16,339 nt of DNA, taken from an uncultured Campylobacter sp. Its GTDB lineage: Bacteria; Campylobacterota; Campylobacteria; Campylobacterales; Campylobacteraceae. Positions 1-7,637 of the stretch are shown piece by piece. The stretch covers positions 1 to 16,339 of the forward strand of contig NZ_CALHHT010000049.1 of NCBI RefSeq assembly GCF_938031315.1. Reading direction: 5' to 3'. Position 1 is the first letter of the stretch, and each line of letters begins with the position of its first letter. A model generated the notes under the pieces. That model ran no database searches and was not told the origin of the DNA. It saw only the letters and a list, made by a program, of their open reading frames with translations. A program made the position numbers and the translations under genes.

Positions 1-1
1 G

Positions 2-976
2 GAATTTAGCGGCGCGATAGATGAGATCAAGGCTGATCTGGCGGCAGAGGAGTTTGAAAAGGCGATGCAAAAGACCGACGAGAAGCTTCGCATCTGCCTT
101 GCCGAGCCCTATTTTATGACGGGGCTCGTGGGCGATAAGCTCGATCTGGTGCTAACTCCGGAGGGTATGAGGCACCGATTATTTTGGCTAAGCTTTATCA
201 AAAACGCTATGCCTAAGCAGCTCGAATCCAAAATGCGCTGCACGCTTGGAAAGCCGCGTGCGCCGCGAGGTATCGGCGGACTTGAGATGTACGGCACGCG
301 CGTAAGCGCCGAGGAGTCGATGATCTACGCGCAGTTTAACGAAAGCGACGTGGATATTAAAATTTACAACGAAAACCTAGCGGCTCTGCTCGCGCAAGAC
401 GAGGGCAAAGCGGGCAATCTAAGCTTCATCCTGCTTGATAACATAATCGGCGAGACGACGGTTATTAACACTTTGGGGATGCTTGAAGTGCTAGGTGCGC
501 CGCAGGAAAATGGCGTGCCGCTAAGCGAATTTGCCGATCTGATCGATGAGAAATTCGGCGAAAAAGCCGCACGCGAACCTCTAAAGAATTTTTTCAGCTA
601 CGAGATGGAGCCGCGCGGAAGCGAGGTGCGCGAGGACGTGATCGTGGGCACCACCTGCCTGCGAAATCTAATAGGCGAGTACCTAGGCGGCAAGCGCGAC
701 ATCTATAACGAAGCCTTCGAGCTCGGCATCAAATTTTGCTTTCTTAGCATTGATAACGGTGGCGACGTGCAGGCAGGTTTTGATCTGCGAAATAAAATCG
801 AGGACGAGGAGCTGGAGGGCTGCGGCTCGTTTCTGGAGATAATCGGCGGCGCAACCGGGCAGAAGCACGCATACATCGATCTCATCTGCTATGACGAGGA
901 GAAGCTGAAAGAAAAGGTAAGCGAGCTTTGCAAAAAATATGGCGCGAATATACAAATCCACGACTTTAAGCGGTAG
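2..976 (+). CDS. Uncharacterised protein with GGATG-type C-terminal motif (5' partial)
   Basis: The frame is open to the left edge of the window, so the gene is truncated there; the first Met in frame is at 65 (303 residues from there), but about 20 further residues of charged, helix-like sequence (EFSGAIDEIK...) precede it in frame and are probably coding. I recognise no characterised family. The C-terminal third carries the segment IIGGATG followed by a YIDL strand, and LIGEYLGG before it. Together these recall, from memory, a family of hypothetical proteins in diverse bacteria with an 'FLGGATG..xGYLDFI' signature whose function is unknown. No signal peptide or membrane helix is visible in the part present; it is acidic and looks cytoplasmic. 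It could be an immunity-type or repeat-associated protein, but nothing here proves that. The stop codon lies inside a short direct repeat. Coding status is confident, function is not. Confidence 0.8.
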   Translation, partial: EFSGAIDEIKADLAAEEFEKAMQKTDEKLRICLAEPYFMTGLVGDKLDLVLTPEGMRHRLFWLSFIKNAMPKQLESKMRCTLGKPRAPRGIGGLEMYGTRVSAEESMIYAQFNESDVDIKIYNENLAALLAQDEGKAGNLSFILLDNIIGETTVINTLGMLEVLGAPQENGVPLSEFADLIDEKFGEKAAREPLKNFFSYEMEPRGSEVREDVIVGTTCLRNLIGEYLGGKRDIYNEAFELGIKFCFLSIDNGGDVQAGFDLRNKIEDEELEGCGSFLEIIGGATGQKHAYIDLICYDEEKLKEKVSELCKKYGANIQIHDFKR

Positions 977-1024
977 CGACTTTGGTTTTTACCGCTACTA
1001 AAATTTGCGACTTAAGCGGTAGCG
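961..1024. repeat. Short direct repeat spanning the stop codon of the first gene
   Basis: CGACTTTAAGCGGTAGCG (961-978) recurs at 1008-1024 as CGACTTAAGCGGTAGCG, one T shorter. The first copy encodes the last residues and stop of the upstream gene, the second is non-coding. An inverted copy of the core, TACCGCT (990-996), lies between them and can pair with AGCGGTA at 969-975 or at 1015-1021, giving alternative 7-bp stems. This could be a weak terminator or a small tail duplication. Confidence 0.5.
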
Positions 1025-1344
1025 GCCTCTGTTTTTGCGGCAGATAAATTTGAAATTTTGCGCCATTGCGGAAAATAAATTTTAAAATTCTACGTCGCCG
1101 CGTAAAATAAATTTAAAATTTGCCGCGCCGCACGCTTTTTGTGCGATTTTGCCGCTCCATTGGCATGCGGTAAAATTGAGCGAGCCGTGGGCTTGCGATA
1201 TAAATTTTGGCGATTTAGCAGTACATTTTGGTAAAATTTGTGAGGTTCGCAGCGCAAATTTGCAGCGATAAAATTTTGCGTTGGCTTCGGCGCAAAGCGC
1301 GCCGATTAGAAAGCTTTTGAAAGATAAAATTTTAGGGAACGAAC
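977..1344. other. Spacer without a gene
   Basis: These 368 bp contain no credible gene on either strand. They hold the second copy of the short direct repeat (1008-1024), three ~32-bp AT/GC-block repeats (1044-1130), and a possible -10 element TAAAAT at 1232-1237 upstream of the next gene. There is also a 6-bp stem TTTGCG/CGCAAA near 1276-1297. The rest is AAATTTT-rich sequence typical of the other spacers here. Confidence 0.5.
1044..1130. repeat. Three imperfect ~32-bp repeats
   Basis: The word ATAAATTT begins at 1044, 1075 and 1107, each followed by (G/T/A)AAATT and then a GC-rich block (CGCC, CGTCGCCGCG, GCCGCGCCGC). Spacings are 31 and 32 bases. The units are too diverged and too few for a CRISPR array; they look like a decayed tandem repeat or reiteration of a common spacer word. 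Confidence 0.4.
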
Positions 1345-2109
1345 ATGAAAATTATCTCGAAATTTAAAGATAATTACGATTTTATGGTGTCAAAATACGG
1401 GCTTGACGAGACTTTGGTCTATGACCGCAGAAACTCTACTCCAGTCAGTGCGGACGAGCTATGGAAGCTTGACGAAGGCGATAAAAAGGTCTTTGAAAGG
1501 AAGCTTAGCGGGTACCGCTTTATCGGCGGTAAATTTATAAACTGGAGTAAAACGGACGTAAATAAGCTGCCGCGCCTACTTCACTCCGTGATTTTCATCG
1601 GCAAAAATTTAGTCCATATTTTCGCCTCTCAGGGTAAAATTTATACAAGCCTAGAGTTTGACGAGACGGAGTTAAGAAAGCAGTATTGGGAAGACAGAAC
1701 TTTGAGCTTTAGCGATGGATTTCGCGTCCATATCGTCTCGTGGCTAAGCAAGATGATCGGCGAGCAGGCTACGCGCGAGGAGATTCTGCAGCTCGTGGCG
1801 CTAGAGGGCGACCGCAAAACGACACTAAAAAATATTGTTCGCGACGATAAAATTATAAGCAAAGATGAAATTTTGAGCGCCCCAATCGTATTTTTTAAGC
1901 TCACACAGAACATTCACACCGCGGCGATAAATCCACAGCTTAACGCGATGGGGTTTTATCTGGATGCCGATTTCGTCTGGCAAAGCCTAGTCGAGTTTTT
2001 ATCCGCCAAAAAGGACGCCTCCGCTCCGGCAGGCACGATACCAAATGATATAAAAATTGCCAGAAAGGGCTTTGACGTAAAGCGCTCGTTTCGCCCAAAA
2101 ATGAAATAA
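1345..2109 (+). CDS. Uncharacterised phage-associated 'FKDxYD...GFDxxxSFR' protein
   Basis: This is a 254-residue soluble protein with no signal peptide or membrane helix. AGGGA at 1334-1338 sits 6 bases before the ATG, supporting the start. The N-terminus (MKIISKFKDNYDFM, then a YGLDETLVYDRR segment) and the C-terminus (NPQLNAMGF, then KIARKGFDVKRSFR) match, from memory, a widely distributed hypothetical family found in large phages and bacteria. That family typically begins 'KIISKFKDYYD', has an 'NP.L...GF' segment and ends 'IR.HGFDK.SFRK'. Its biochemical role is unknown to me. It is transcribed alone, convergent with the folP operon. Family assignment is fairly confident, function is not. 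Confidence 0.8.
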   Translation: MKIISKFKDNYDFMVSKYGLDETLVYDRRNSTPVSADELWKLDEGDKKVFERKLSGYRFIGGKFINWSKTDVNKLPRLLHSVIFIGKNLVHIFASQGKIYTSLEFDETELRKQYWEDRTLSFSDGFRVHIVSWLSKMIGEQATREEILQLVALEGDRKTTLKNIVRDDKIISKDEILSAPIVFFKLTQNIHTAAINPQLNAMGFYLDADFVWQSLVEFLSAKKDASAPAGTIPNDIKIARKGFDVKRSFRPKMK

Positions 2110-2405
2110 CTCGATTCGCGTAGAAATAATCCGTGCAATCGTCGCTAGAATTTATCCCTCTTTACTTCGCTGTTTTGACGCGCCTCATAAATCGAGCGAA
2201 ATTTTATAAATTTTTATAAGTTTCGACGAGCAAGCGCACGAAAGCTTAGGCACAAAATAAAATGTGGATAAAATTCCGCAAAAGCTCTTTCGCAAAATTT
2301 TAAAAGAATTAAAATATTTCCTTGAGGAATTTTAGAATTCCGCATAAGGCAAATTTACAAAAATCTCGTTAAAAATATAGAATTTCGTGAAAATTCCGCA
2401 AAATT
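2110..2405. other. Convergent spacer with AATTCCGCA words and a small hairpin
   Basis: No gene is visible between the two convergent coding regions. AATTCCGCA occurs three times (near 2273, 2336 and 2393). A palindromic hairpin lies at 2326-2341 (GGAATT, loop TTAG, AATTCC). It could act as a weak bidirectional terminator, but it is AT-rich and lacks a clear U-tract. Confidence 0.4.
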
Positions 2406-3548
2406 CTAAAATTTTACCGCAGCGGCGTCCATCGCGCGCATTAGCCGCAGCATTTGAATGTGTTCGAAAACGTCGTGCGTGCGGATGATCGCGGCGCCGT
2501 TTAAAGCGGCGATCTGGTGCAGATATAGCGAGCCTGCGAGCCTGTCCGCGACCGCAGAGGGGCTGTAAAAATCGATAACGCTCTTTCTGCTCGCGCCCAC
2601 GAGCAGCGGGCAGCCGAAGTGCAAAAAATGCTGCAAATTTTTAATCAGTACCAAATTTTGCTCGGCGGTCTTGCCAAAGCCGATGCCCACGTCAAGGATG
2701 ATCTTTTTAAGCCCCTCGCTTCGCAGCTGCTGCAAATTTTGCGCAAAAAACTCATCTATCTCGCCCATCAGATCGTCGTATTTTGGTGCAAGCTGCATAT
2801 TTTGCGGCTTTCCTTGCATGTGCATCAGCACGTAAGCGGCGTCATAGCGAAGCGCAAGCGGGGCAAGAGCGAGATTTGCGCTGATGTCATTAATGATACT
2901 AAAGCCCCGATCTAGCGCAAATTCCAAACAATACTCATCGAAGCTATCGAGGCTAAATTTAGCCTTTTCGTGCAGACGCAGGCGGTAAATTTCGCTCACG
3001 ATGTCCTTTATGCGCGCAAACTCCTCATCCCTACCGCAGTACTGGCTGCCCGGGCGCGAGCTCACGCCGCCGATATCGATGATAGCGGCACCCTGCTCAA
3101 TCATCTTTTCGATCTTATTGGTCGCCTCTTTTAAGCTTGCCGCGCGGCTTGCGGGGTTGAAGCTATCGGAGTTGATATTGACGACGCCCATTATTTCGCA
3201 GCTTTGCGGCCTAGCAAATTTCTCGCTTAGAAATTTCGCGAGCTCTTTTAGCCCAAAATCCTGCAGCGCTTCCTTTTGCGCCAAAGCCTCGATCTGGCGG
3301 TCGTTTGCGATCAAAACCGCATCCGTATCGTCGCGCCCCAGGATCACTCCTTCATTGCACGCAAGCTCAGCGCCGATGCTAAGGGCATCTTGCTTTAAAA
3401 TATTTGCCGCGGACGCGCGCAGGTCTTTTAGATAGAAAAAGTTTAGGCGCGATTTTTTCTGCATTATCGCCCGCCCCGCATTTCGCACGCCGATACGCTC
3501 GCAAATCAGCGTAAAGTCGGCATCGTTTGAAATTTTATAAATTTTCAT
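2406..3548 (-). CDS. folP: Dihydropteroate synthase
   Basis: FolP condenses 6-hydroxymethyl-dihydropterin pyrophosphate with p-aminobenzoate to dihydropteroate in folate synthesis and is the sulfonamide target. Residues ~118-375 form the TIM-barrel domain with family motifs in order: GVVNINSDSF (121-130, pterin-site N..xDSF), IIDIGGVSSRPGS (156-168), SLDSFD (199-204), IINDISA (218-224), LMHMQGKPQNMQ (241-252), ILDVGIGFGKT (284-294), LLVGASRKS (315-323) and IIRTHDV (354-360). At 380 residues it is longer than the ~280-residue enterobacterial enzyme; the ~110-residue N-terminal extension is characteristic of Campylobacter and Helicobacter FolP. The start codon overlaps the holB stop as ATGA, so it is the last gene of the nudH-lysC-hobA-holB-folP unit and probably translationally coupled. 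Confidence 0.96.
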   Translation of the reverse strand: MKIYKISNDADFTLICERIGVRNAGRAIMQKKSRLNFFYLKDLRASAANILKQDALSIGAELACNEGVILGRDDTDAVLIANDRQIEALAQKEALQDFGLKELAKFLSEKFARPQSCEIMGVVNINSDSFNPASRAASLKEATNKIEKMIEQGAAIIDIGGVSSRPGSQYCGRDEEFARIKDIVSEIYRLRLHEKAKFSLDSFDEYCLEFALDRGFSIINDISANLALAPLALRYDAAYVLMHMQGKPQNMQLAPKYDDLMGEIDEFFAQNLQQLRSEGLKKIILDVGIGFGKTAEQNLVLIKNLQHFLHFGCPLLVGASRKSVIDFYSPSAVADRLAGSLYLHQIAALNGAAIIRTHDVFEHIQMLRLMRAMDAAAVKF

Positions 3549-4165
3549 CTTTTCTCCTCTATCATCAAAAGCAGCGGAGTAAGCACGGCGTGGGCCTTAG
3601 CGTTGTGCTCGGCAAGGTAACTTAGGCGGTCAATCCGCTGCAGCTCATCGCCGCTTAGCCTAACACCTGCTTCGAAGCACTCCAGCGCGATCTCGCCGAT
3701 AAGCGCTTTTAGCGCCGTCTTATCCAGCTCGCCTTTACGCTCCAGCGCGATCTGCGCGTCAATAAACTCCACCGCTTCCTTTAGACTGAGCCTGGTTAAA
3801 TTTAACCCGGTGCGGTATCTGGGCTTTCGCACGCAGAGGTTTTGCACGATAAGGCGCGAGCGGATAGTAGGCAGCAAGGCGTTGATGAAGGGGGTGATCA
3901 GGAAAAATACCGTATTTTTAGGCGGCTCCTCTAAAATTTTAAGCAGAGCGTTTTGCGCCTCCTCGCCGAATTTCGTAGCGGCGATGACGATGATCTTATC
4001 CTCGCGCTCGGCGACGTAGGCTTCGTCAATGATCTTTCGCGCCTCGTCGATCTTAAGCTCGACGCTTTCGAAAAACCTTAAATTTTTGCGTGGAATTTCG
4101 GCTAAAATTTTATCTTTAAAGCCCTCATAATCGTTAGTTAAAACGATCTGATTTATGATTTTCAA
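3545..4165 (-). CDS. holB: DNA polymerase III delta' subunit-like protein
   Basis: This is a clamp-loader delta' subunit of the small campylobacterial type (206 residues, against over 300 in E. coli). Diagnostic AAA+ segments are IIVIAATKFGEEAQNALLKI (58-77), running into LEEPPKNTVFFLIT (78-91), and LLPTIRSR (97-104), the SRC-like region. The N-terminal Walker A segment is missing, as expected for a non-catalytic delta' and shortened in this lineage. The only available start is TTG at 4165, whose TTGA overlaps the hobA stop TGA; there is no in-frame ATG before the conserved region. It sits between hobA and folP and is probably coupled to hobA translation, linking replication initiation and replisome genes in one operon. 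Coding is certain; the symbol follows family homology. Confidence 0.9.
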   Translation of the reverse strand: MKIINQIVLTNDYEGFKDKILAEIPRKNLRFFESVELKIDEARKIIDEAYVAEREDKIIVIAATKFGEEAQNALLKILEEPPKNTVFFLITPFINALLPTIRSRLIVQNLCVRKPRYRTGLNLTRLSLKEAVEFIDAQIALERKGELDKTALKALIGEIALECFEAGVRLSGDELQRIDRLSYLAEHNAKAHAVLTPLLLMIEEKR

Positions 4166-4695
4166 AGCACCACTTCGTCAAAAAGCACGGCGTCGATGCT
4201 TTTGTCTAAAATTTTAAAAAGCTGGATAAGTTTGAGATCCAAGCTCGGATCGCTCTCGCTCATGTAGAAGCTGTTTTGCAGCCTCTCGTCGATGAGCCAC
4301 AGATAGCTGTCCTCGTGGCTTTTGGCGATTTTGGCTAGCGGATGGTTGCCGTTGCCGATGTAAAAATATATAAAGCCGTTGGCAAACGCAAGGCTTAACA
4401 TATCGTTTAGCAGCAGCGCGTCCTCTAGGCTATTTACGCCGCCGCGATAAAGCGAACGCAGCGAAAAAAACGGCAGCAGCGGGCGAGAGTTGGTCGATGA
4501 GTTGATCTTTTTTATGATGTATTCACTAAACCAGCTTCGCTCATCGTCGCAGATGACGATGAAAGCAAAGCCGTCGTGGAGGAATTTGAGCTTTGATGCT
4601 AAAAGCGGCGTCCAGTCCTCCTTGCGATCCTCGAGCCACTCAAGTCCGGGCTCGGAGCGCATCGCCGTGACGCTCCAAGTATGCAGATCCTGCAT
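4162..4695 (-). CDS. hobA: HobA, DnaA-binding activator of replication initiation
   Basis: HobA binds domain I of DnaA as a tetramer and promotes orisome assembly in Helicobacter and Campylobacter; it is a structural analogue of DiaA (established for H. pylori). The 177-residue length and the segments LHTWSVTAMRSEPGLEWLED (4-23) and KEDWTPLLASKLKFLHDGFA (25-44), then FIVICDDERSWFSEYI, match this family. No membrane segment is present. Its ATG overlaps the lysC stop codon by one base (TAATG) and its own stop overlaps the TTG start of holB, so it lies inside the operon. The presence of hobA is strong evidence for Campylobacterota. Confidence 0.92.
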   Translation of the reverse strand: MQDLHTWSVTAMRSEPGLEWLEDRKEDWTPLLASKLKFLHDGFAFIVICDDERSWFSEYIIKKINSSTNSRPLLPFFSLRSLYRGGVNSLEDALLLNDMLSLAFANGFIYFYIGNGNHPLAKIAKSHEDSYLWLIDERLQNSFYMSESDPSLDLKLIQLFKILDKSIDAVLFDEVVL

Positions 4696-5900
4696 TATTT
4701 ATCCAAATCGTAGGCTTTATGCAGCGCGCGCACGGCGAGCTCGCCGTATTTGGCCTCTACGATCATCGAAATTTTAATCTCGCTCGTGGAGATCATCTGG
4801 ATATTTATCCCCTCATCCGCAAGCGTCTTAAACGCCTTGCTGGCTATGCCGCTGTGGCTTTTCATACCTACGCCCACTAAAGAAACCTTTACGATGTCGG
4901 CGTCTGATTCGATGATGGAATTCGGATTTGGATTTACCTCTTTCATTACCCTATAGGCCGTCTCTAGCTCGTTTTGCGGCACGGTAAAGCCCAAATTAGT
5001 CTCCCCATTTCGTCCGATATTTTGCACGATCATATCGACGTTGATCTCCTTGCTCGCAAGCGCGGAGAAAATTTCAGCCGCGACGCCAGGGCGATCCTCT
5101 ACGTTTCTAATCGTAATTCTTGCTTGATTTTTATCCAGTGCAATGCCGCTAATTACCGCATCTTCCATCTTTTCTTCTCCTGTTATGAGTGTTCCTTCAT
5201 GATCGTTAAAACTGCTTCGCGTCACCAAATTTACATTTAATTTCTTCGCAAGCTCAACGCTCCGATTTTGCAAAACCTTCGCTCCCAAGCTCGCAAGCTC
5301 AAGCATCTCGTCGTAGCTGATGCGATCAAGCTTCTTGGCTTTGGGCTCGATGCGCGGATCGGTCGTATATACGCCGTCTACGTCGGTGTAAATTTCGCAC
5401 AGATCGGCATTCAGCGCTCCTGCGACGGCGACTGCGCTAAGATCGCTTCCGCCTCGCCCGAGCGTAGTTACTTCGCCCGCGGTGCTGATACCTTGAAAGC
5501 CCGCGACGACGACGATTTTGCCCTGCTTTAGCGCCTCTTGCATACTTTTTGGATCGATAGAGACGATGCGAGCTTTGGTGTGAAAATTATCCGTCACGAT
5601 GCCCGCACCACGCCCGCTAAATGCGATCGCAGCATAGCCCTTGGCATTTAGCGCGATAGCCAAAAGTGCGCTCGTGACGCGCTCGCCCGAGCTTAGCAGC
5701 ACATCCATCTCTCTGCCTACGGGAGTTTTAGTAAAAAATTCCGCCTGCTCGATGAGCTGATTGGTAACGCCGCTCATCGCAGAGACGATTACCGCGACAT
5801 CGTGTCCTTCGTTTTTAGTCTTTATCACGCGCTGCGCGACCGCCTCGATCCGCTCTAGCGTACCGACGCTCGTACCGCCGTATTTTTGAACGATCAGCAT
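4695..5900 (-). CDS. lysC: Aspartate kinase
   Basis: LysC phosphorylates aspartate to aspartyl-4-phosphate, the first step to lysine, diaminopimelate, threonine and methionine. The 401 residues show the amino-acid-kinase N-terminus KYGGTSVG (6-13), SSGERVTSALL (70-80), AGFQGI (133-138), the TTLGRGGSDLSAVAVA substrate loop (145-160) and YTDVDGVYTTDPRI (171-184). Two C-terminal ACT domains follow (about 260-335 and 338-400), with VEDRPGVAAEIFSALA at the first, implying feedback regulation by an end product such as lysine or threonine. The ATG at 5900 overlaps the nudH stop by one base. Length and organisation are those of the monofunctional class with tandem ACT domains. Confidence 0.97.
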   Translation of the reverse strand: MLIVQKYGGTSVGTLERIEAVAQRVIKTKNEGHDVAVIVSAMSGVTNQLIEQAEFFTKTPVGREMDVLLSSGERVTSALLAIALNAKGYAAIAFSGRGAGIVTDNFHTKARIVSIDPKSMQEALKQGKIVVVAGFQGISTAGEVTTLGRGGSDLSAVAVAGALNADLCEIYTDVDGVYTTDPRIEPKAKKLDRISYDEMLELASLGAKVLQNRSVELAKKLNVNLVTRSSFNDHEGTLITGEEKMEDAVISGIALDKNQARITIRNVEDRPGVAAEIFSALASKEINVDMIVQNIGRNGETNLGFTVPQNELETAYRVMKEVNPNPNSIIESDADIVKVSLVGVGMKSHSGIASKAFKTLADEGINIQMISTSEIKISMIVEAKYGELAVRALHKAYDLDK

Positions 5901-6370
5901 TAAATGTAACCCTCCTCCTTAAAATATTTTAAAACCGTCGCGTAAATCGGCTTTTTGAAGTGATTTACGTGCCTTAAAACCTCATTCGCGCCTACGAATT
6001 TAAATGCGTCGAACTCCGGAAGTTTGGTATTGATGTTTATATCGGCTAAGCTTCGCAATCTCACCAAAAAATACCTTTGAATTTGCCCGTCGTATGGGCG
6101 CATCTTTTGAGCTACCCCATCGGGAAAGTCGTAGCTAAGCCACTTCGGGCACTCAGCGATGATATCGACTTTGCTTGTTCCGATCTCCTCACCTAGCTCT
6201 CTGCGGATAGCCATCGTAGGCGTTTCACCATCGTCGATACCGCCTTGAGGAAACTGCCAAGCGCCTTTGATGTCGCTTCGTTGCGCGATTAAAATTTCGC
6301 AATTAAACGGATACGAGGGCGAAAGTACGATTGCAGCGACATTCGGTCTGTAATTTTTCTCTTTTTCCAT
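5900..6370 (-). CDS. nudH: RNA pyrophosphohydrolase, Nudix family
   Basis: This 156-residue NudH/RppH-type Nudix hydrolase would remove pyrophosphate from 5'-triphosphorylated mRNA or hydrolyse dinucleoside polyphosphates. The Nudix box is complete: G43-x5-E49-x7-R57-E58-L59-x-E61-E62-x-G64. The start YRPNVAAIVLS and WQFPQGGIDDGE just before the box are typical of RppH rather than of other Nudix enzymes. It is the first gene of the leftward operon; ATG at 6370 is preceded by AT-rich sequence and only a weak GAG-type ribosome-binding site. It diverges from hemW across a 136-bp promoter region. Confidence 0.94.
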   Translation of the reverse strand: MEKEKNYRPNVAAIVLSPSYPFNCEILIAQRSDIKGAWQFPQGGIDDGETPTMAIRRELGEEIGTSKVDIIAECPKWLSYDFPDGVAQKMRPYDGQIQRYFLVRLRSLADININTKLPEFDAFKFVGANEVLRHVNHFKKPIYATVLKYFKEEGYI

Positions 6371-6506
6371 CTCGTTTTCTCACAAAAAATTTCTCAAAAT
6401 TTTACCTAAAAATATTAAAATTTGCGTTAAGAGGCTTAAAATTTATATAAATTTTCAAATTAATTCGCTAAATTTTGCGACGTAAATTTAGCCCATAGGA
6501 CCGCCC
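6371..6506. promoter_or_regulatory. Divergent promoter region between nudH and hemW
   Basis: This 136-bp very AT-rich spacer must hold the promoter of the leftward operon and probably that of hemW. Candidate -10 words on the minus strand are TAATAT and TAAAAT in the half nearer nudH, and TTATAT-like words on the plus strand near 6445-6452. I cannot choose between them. AGGA at 6497-6500, six bases before TTG at 6507, is the hemW ribosome-binding site. Confidence 0.55.
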
Positions 6507-7580
6507 TTGCACATCTACATCCACGTGCCGTTTTGCACCTCCAAATGCCCGTATTGCGCCTTTGGCTCCTTCAGCGATAAGTTTAGCCTCGTAAAAAGCT
6601 ACTTTCGCGCGCTAGAGCTTGAGGTGCGCGATTTTTTGACGAAAAATCCGCACGCGCAAATTTCGACGCTTTTCATCGGCGGAGGCACGCCAAGTGCCGT
6701 AGATGCGGGGCTTTACGACGAAATTTTTGCGCTGCTCGCGCCGCGTTTTGCCGCCAAAGCCGAAATCAGTTCTGAAGCCAACCCAAACTCCGCTAGCCCC
6801 GCTTGGCTTAGGGCGATGCAGGGGCTCGGCGTAAATCGCATCAGCTTCGGCGCACAAAGCTTCAACGATGCCAAGCTAAAGTTCCTCGGTCGCGCGCACA
6901 GTGCGGCGCAGATTTTTCTGGCGGTGCAAAATGCCAAAGCGGCGGGCTTTGATAATATAAACTTAGACCTAATCTATGCGAGCAAATTTGACGATAAAAG
7001 GAATTTAAAATTTGAAATGGCTGAGCTTGCGCGCTGCGAAGTGCCGCATCTGAGCGCTTATGCGCTGAGCCTTGAGGAAAATACGCCCTTTTTCGGGCGC
7101 GAAAGCTTCAAAAAGGAAAGCGCGGCTCTAGCTAAATTTCTCTTTGCTCTTGCGGCGGACGCCGGCTTTAGCCAGTATGAAATTTCAAATTTTGCCGCGT
7201 GCGGACTGCGCTGTAAGCACAATCTCTCCTACTGGCGCGGCGAGGATTACGCGGGATTTGGGGCATTTGCGGTCGGAACTAGCGGGCAGGTGCGCCTTAG
7301 CTCGCCTACGAATTTACAAAGTTATATTGCAGATCCGCTGCAAAAACAGCGCGAAGTTCTAAGCGCGCAAGATAAAAAGCTCGAGCGCATATTTCTTGGG
7401 CTGCGCTGCGTTTTGGGATTTGAGGCGCAAATTTTAAACGCCGCGGAGCTAAGCAACGCGCAGCTGCTCGTGCGGGCAAAAAAGCTGAAATTCGGCGAGG
7501 GTAAATTTTATAATCCCAACTTTTTGCTCGCCGACGAGATTGCGCTTTTTATCACGCAAGAAAGCCGCCGCGGGCGCTAA
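6507..7580 (+). CDS. hemW: HemW-like radical SAM protein (heme chaperone / HemN-like)
   Basis: The radical-SAM cluster motif is C10-x3-C14-x2-C17 in VPFCTSKCPYCAF. It is followed by LFIGGGTPS (56-63), the SAM-binding GGGTPS motif, SSEANP (88-93), RISFGAQSF (111-119), LGRAHS (127-132) and NLDLIYA (152-158). At 357 residues it fits HemW, often annotated as oxygen-independent coproporphyrinogen oxidase; HemW proteins bind and deliver heme rather than oxidise coproporphyrinogen. Translation must begin at TTG 6507: an in-frame stop lies at 6489-6491, no ATG or GTG intervenes, and AGGA is correctly spaced. The next gene, tatB, begins 57 bases downstream with its own possible promoter. In C. jejuni the same order hemN/hemW-tatB is found next to nudH-lysC. 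Confidence 0.92.
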   Translation: MHIYIHVPFCTSKCPYCAFGSFSDKFSLVKSYFRALELEVRDFLTKNPHAQISTLFIGGGTPSAVDAGLYDEIFALLAPRFAAKAEISSEANPNSASPAWLRAMQGLGVNRISFGAQSFNDAKLKFLGRAHSAAQIFLAVQNAKAAGFDNINLDLIYASKFDDKRNLKFEMAELARCEVPHLSAYALSLEENTPFFGRESFKKESAALAKFLFALAADAGFSQYEISNFAACGLRCKHNLSYWRGEDYAGFGAFAVGTSGQVRLSSPTNLQSYIADPLQKQREVLSAQDKKLERIFLGLRCVLGFEAQILNAAELSNAQLLVRAKKLKFGEGKFYNPNFLLADEIALFITQESRRGR

Positions 7581-7604
7581 ATTTAAGATTAATGAAATTT
7601 TAGT

Positions 7605-7610
7605 TACAAT
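7605..7610 (+). promoter_or_regulatory. Possible -10 element of tatB
   Basis: TACAAT lies 27 bases before the tatB start codon, downstream of an AT-rich stretch that includes AAATTTTAG. This fits the campylobacterial vegetative promoter, which depends mainly on the -10 box and periodic A/T. The ribosome-binding site AGGA is at 7628-7631. Confidence 0.45.
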
Positions 7611-7637
7611 ACGCCACTTTTTACGTTAGGAAATTTT

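Noticed and set aside
1044..1130. Possible CRISPR array
   Set aside because: Only three units, strongly diverged, with no conserved repeat plus distinct spacers and no cas genes.
2326..2341. Strong Rho-independent terminator between the convergent genes
   Set aside because: The stem is only 6 bp and AT-rich with no clear U-tract, so it is noted only as a weak hairpin.
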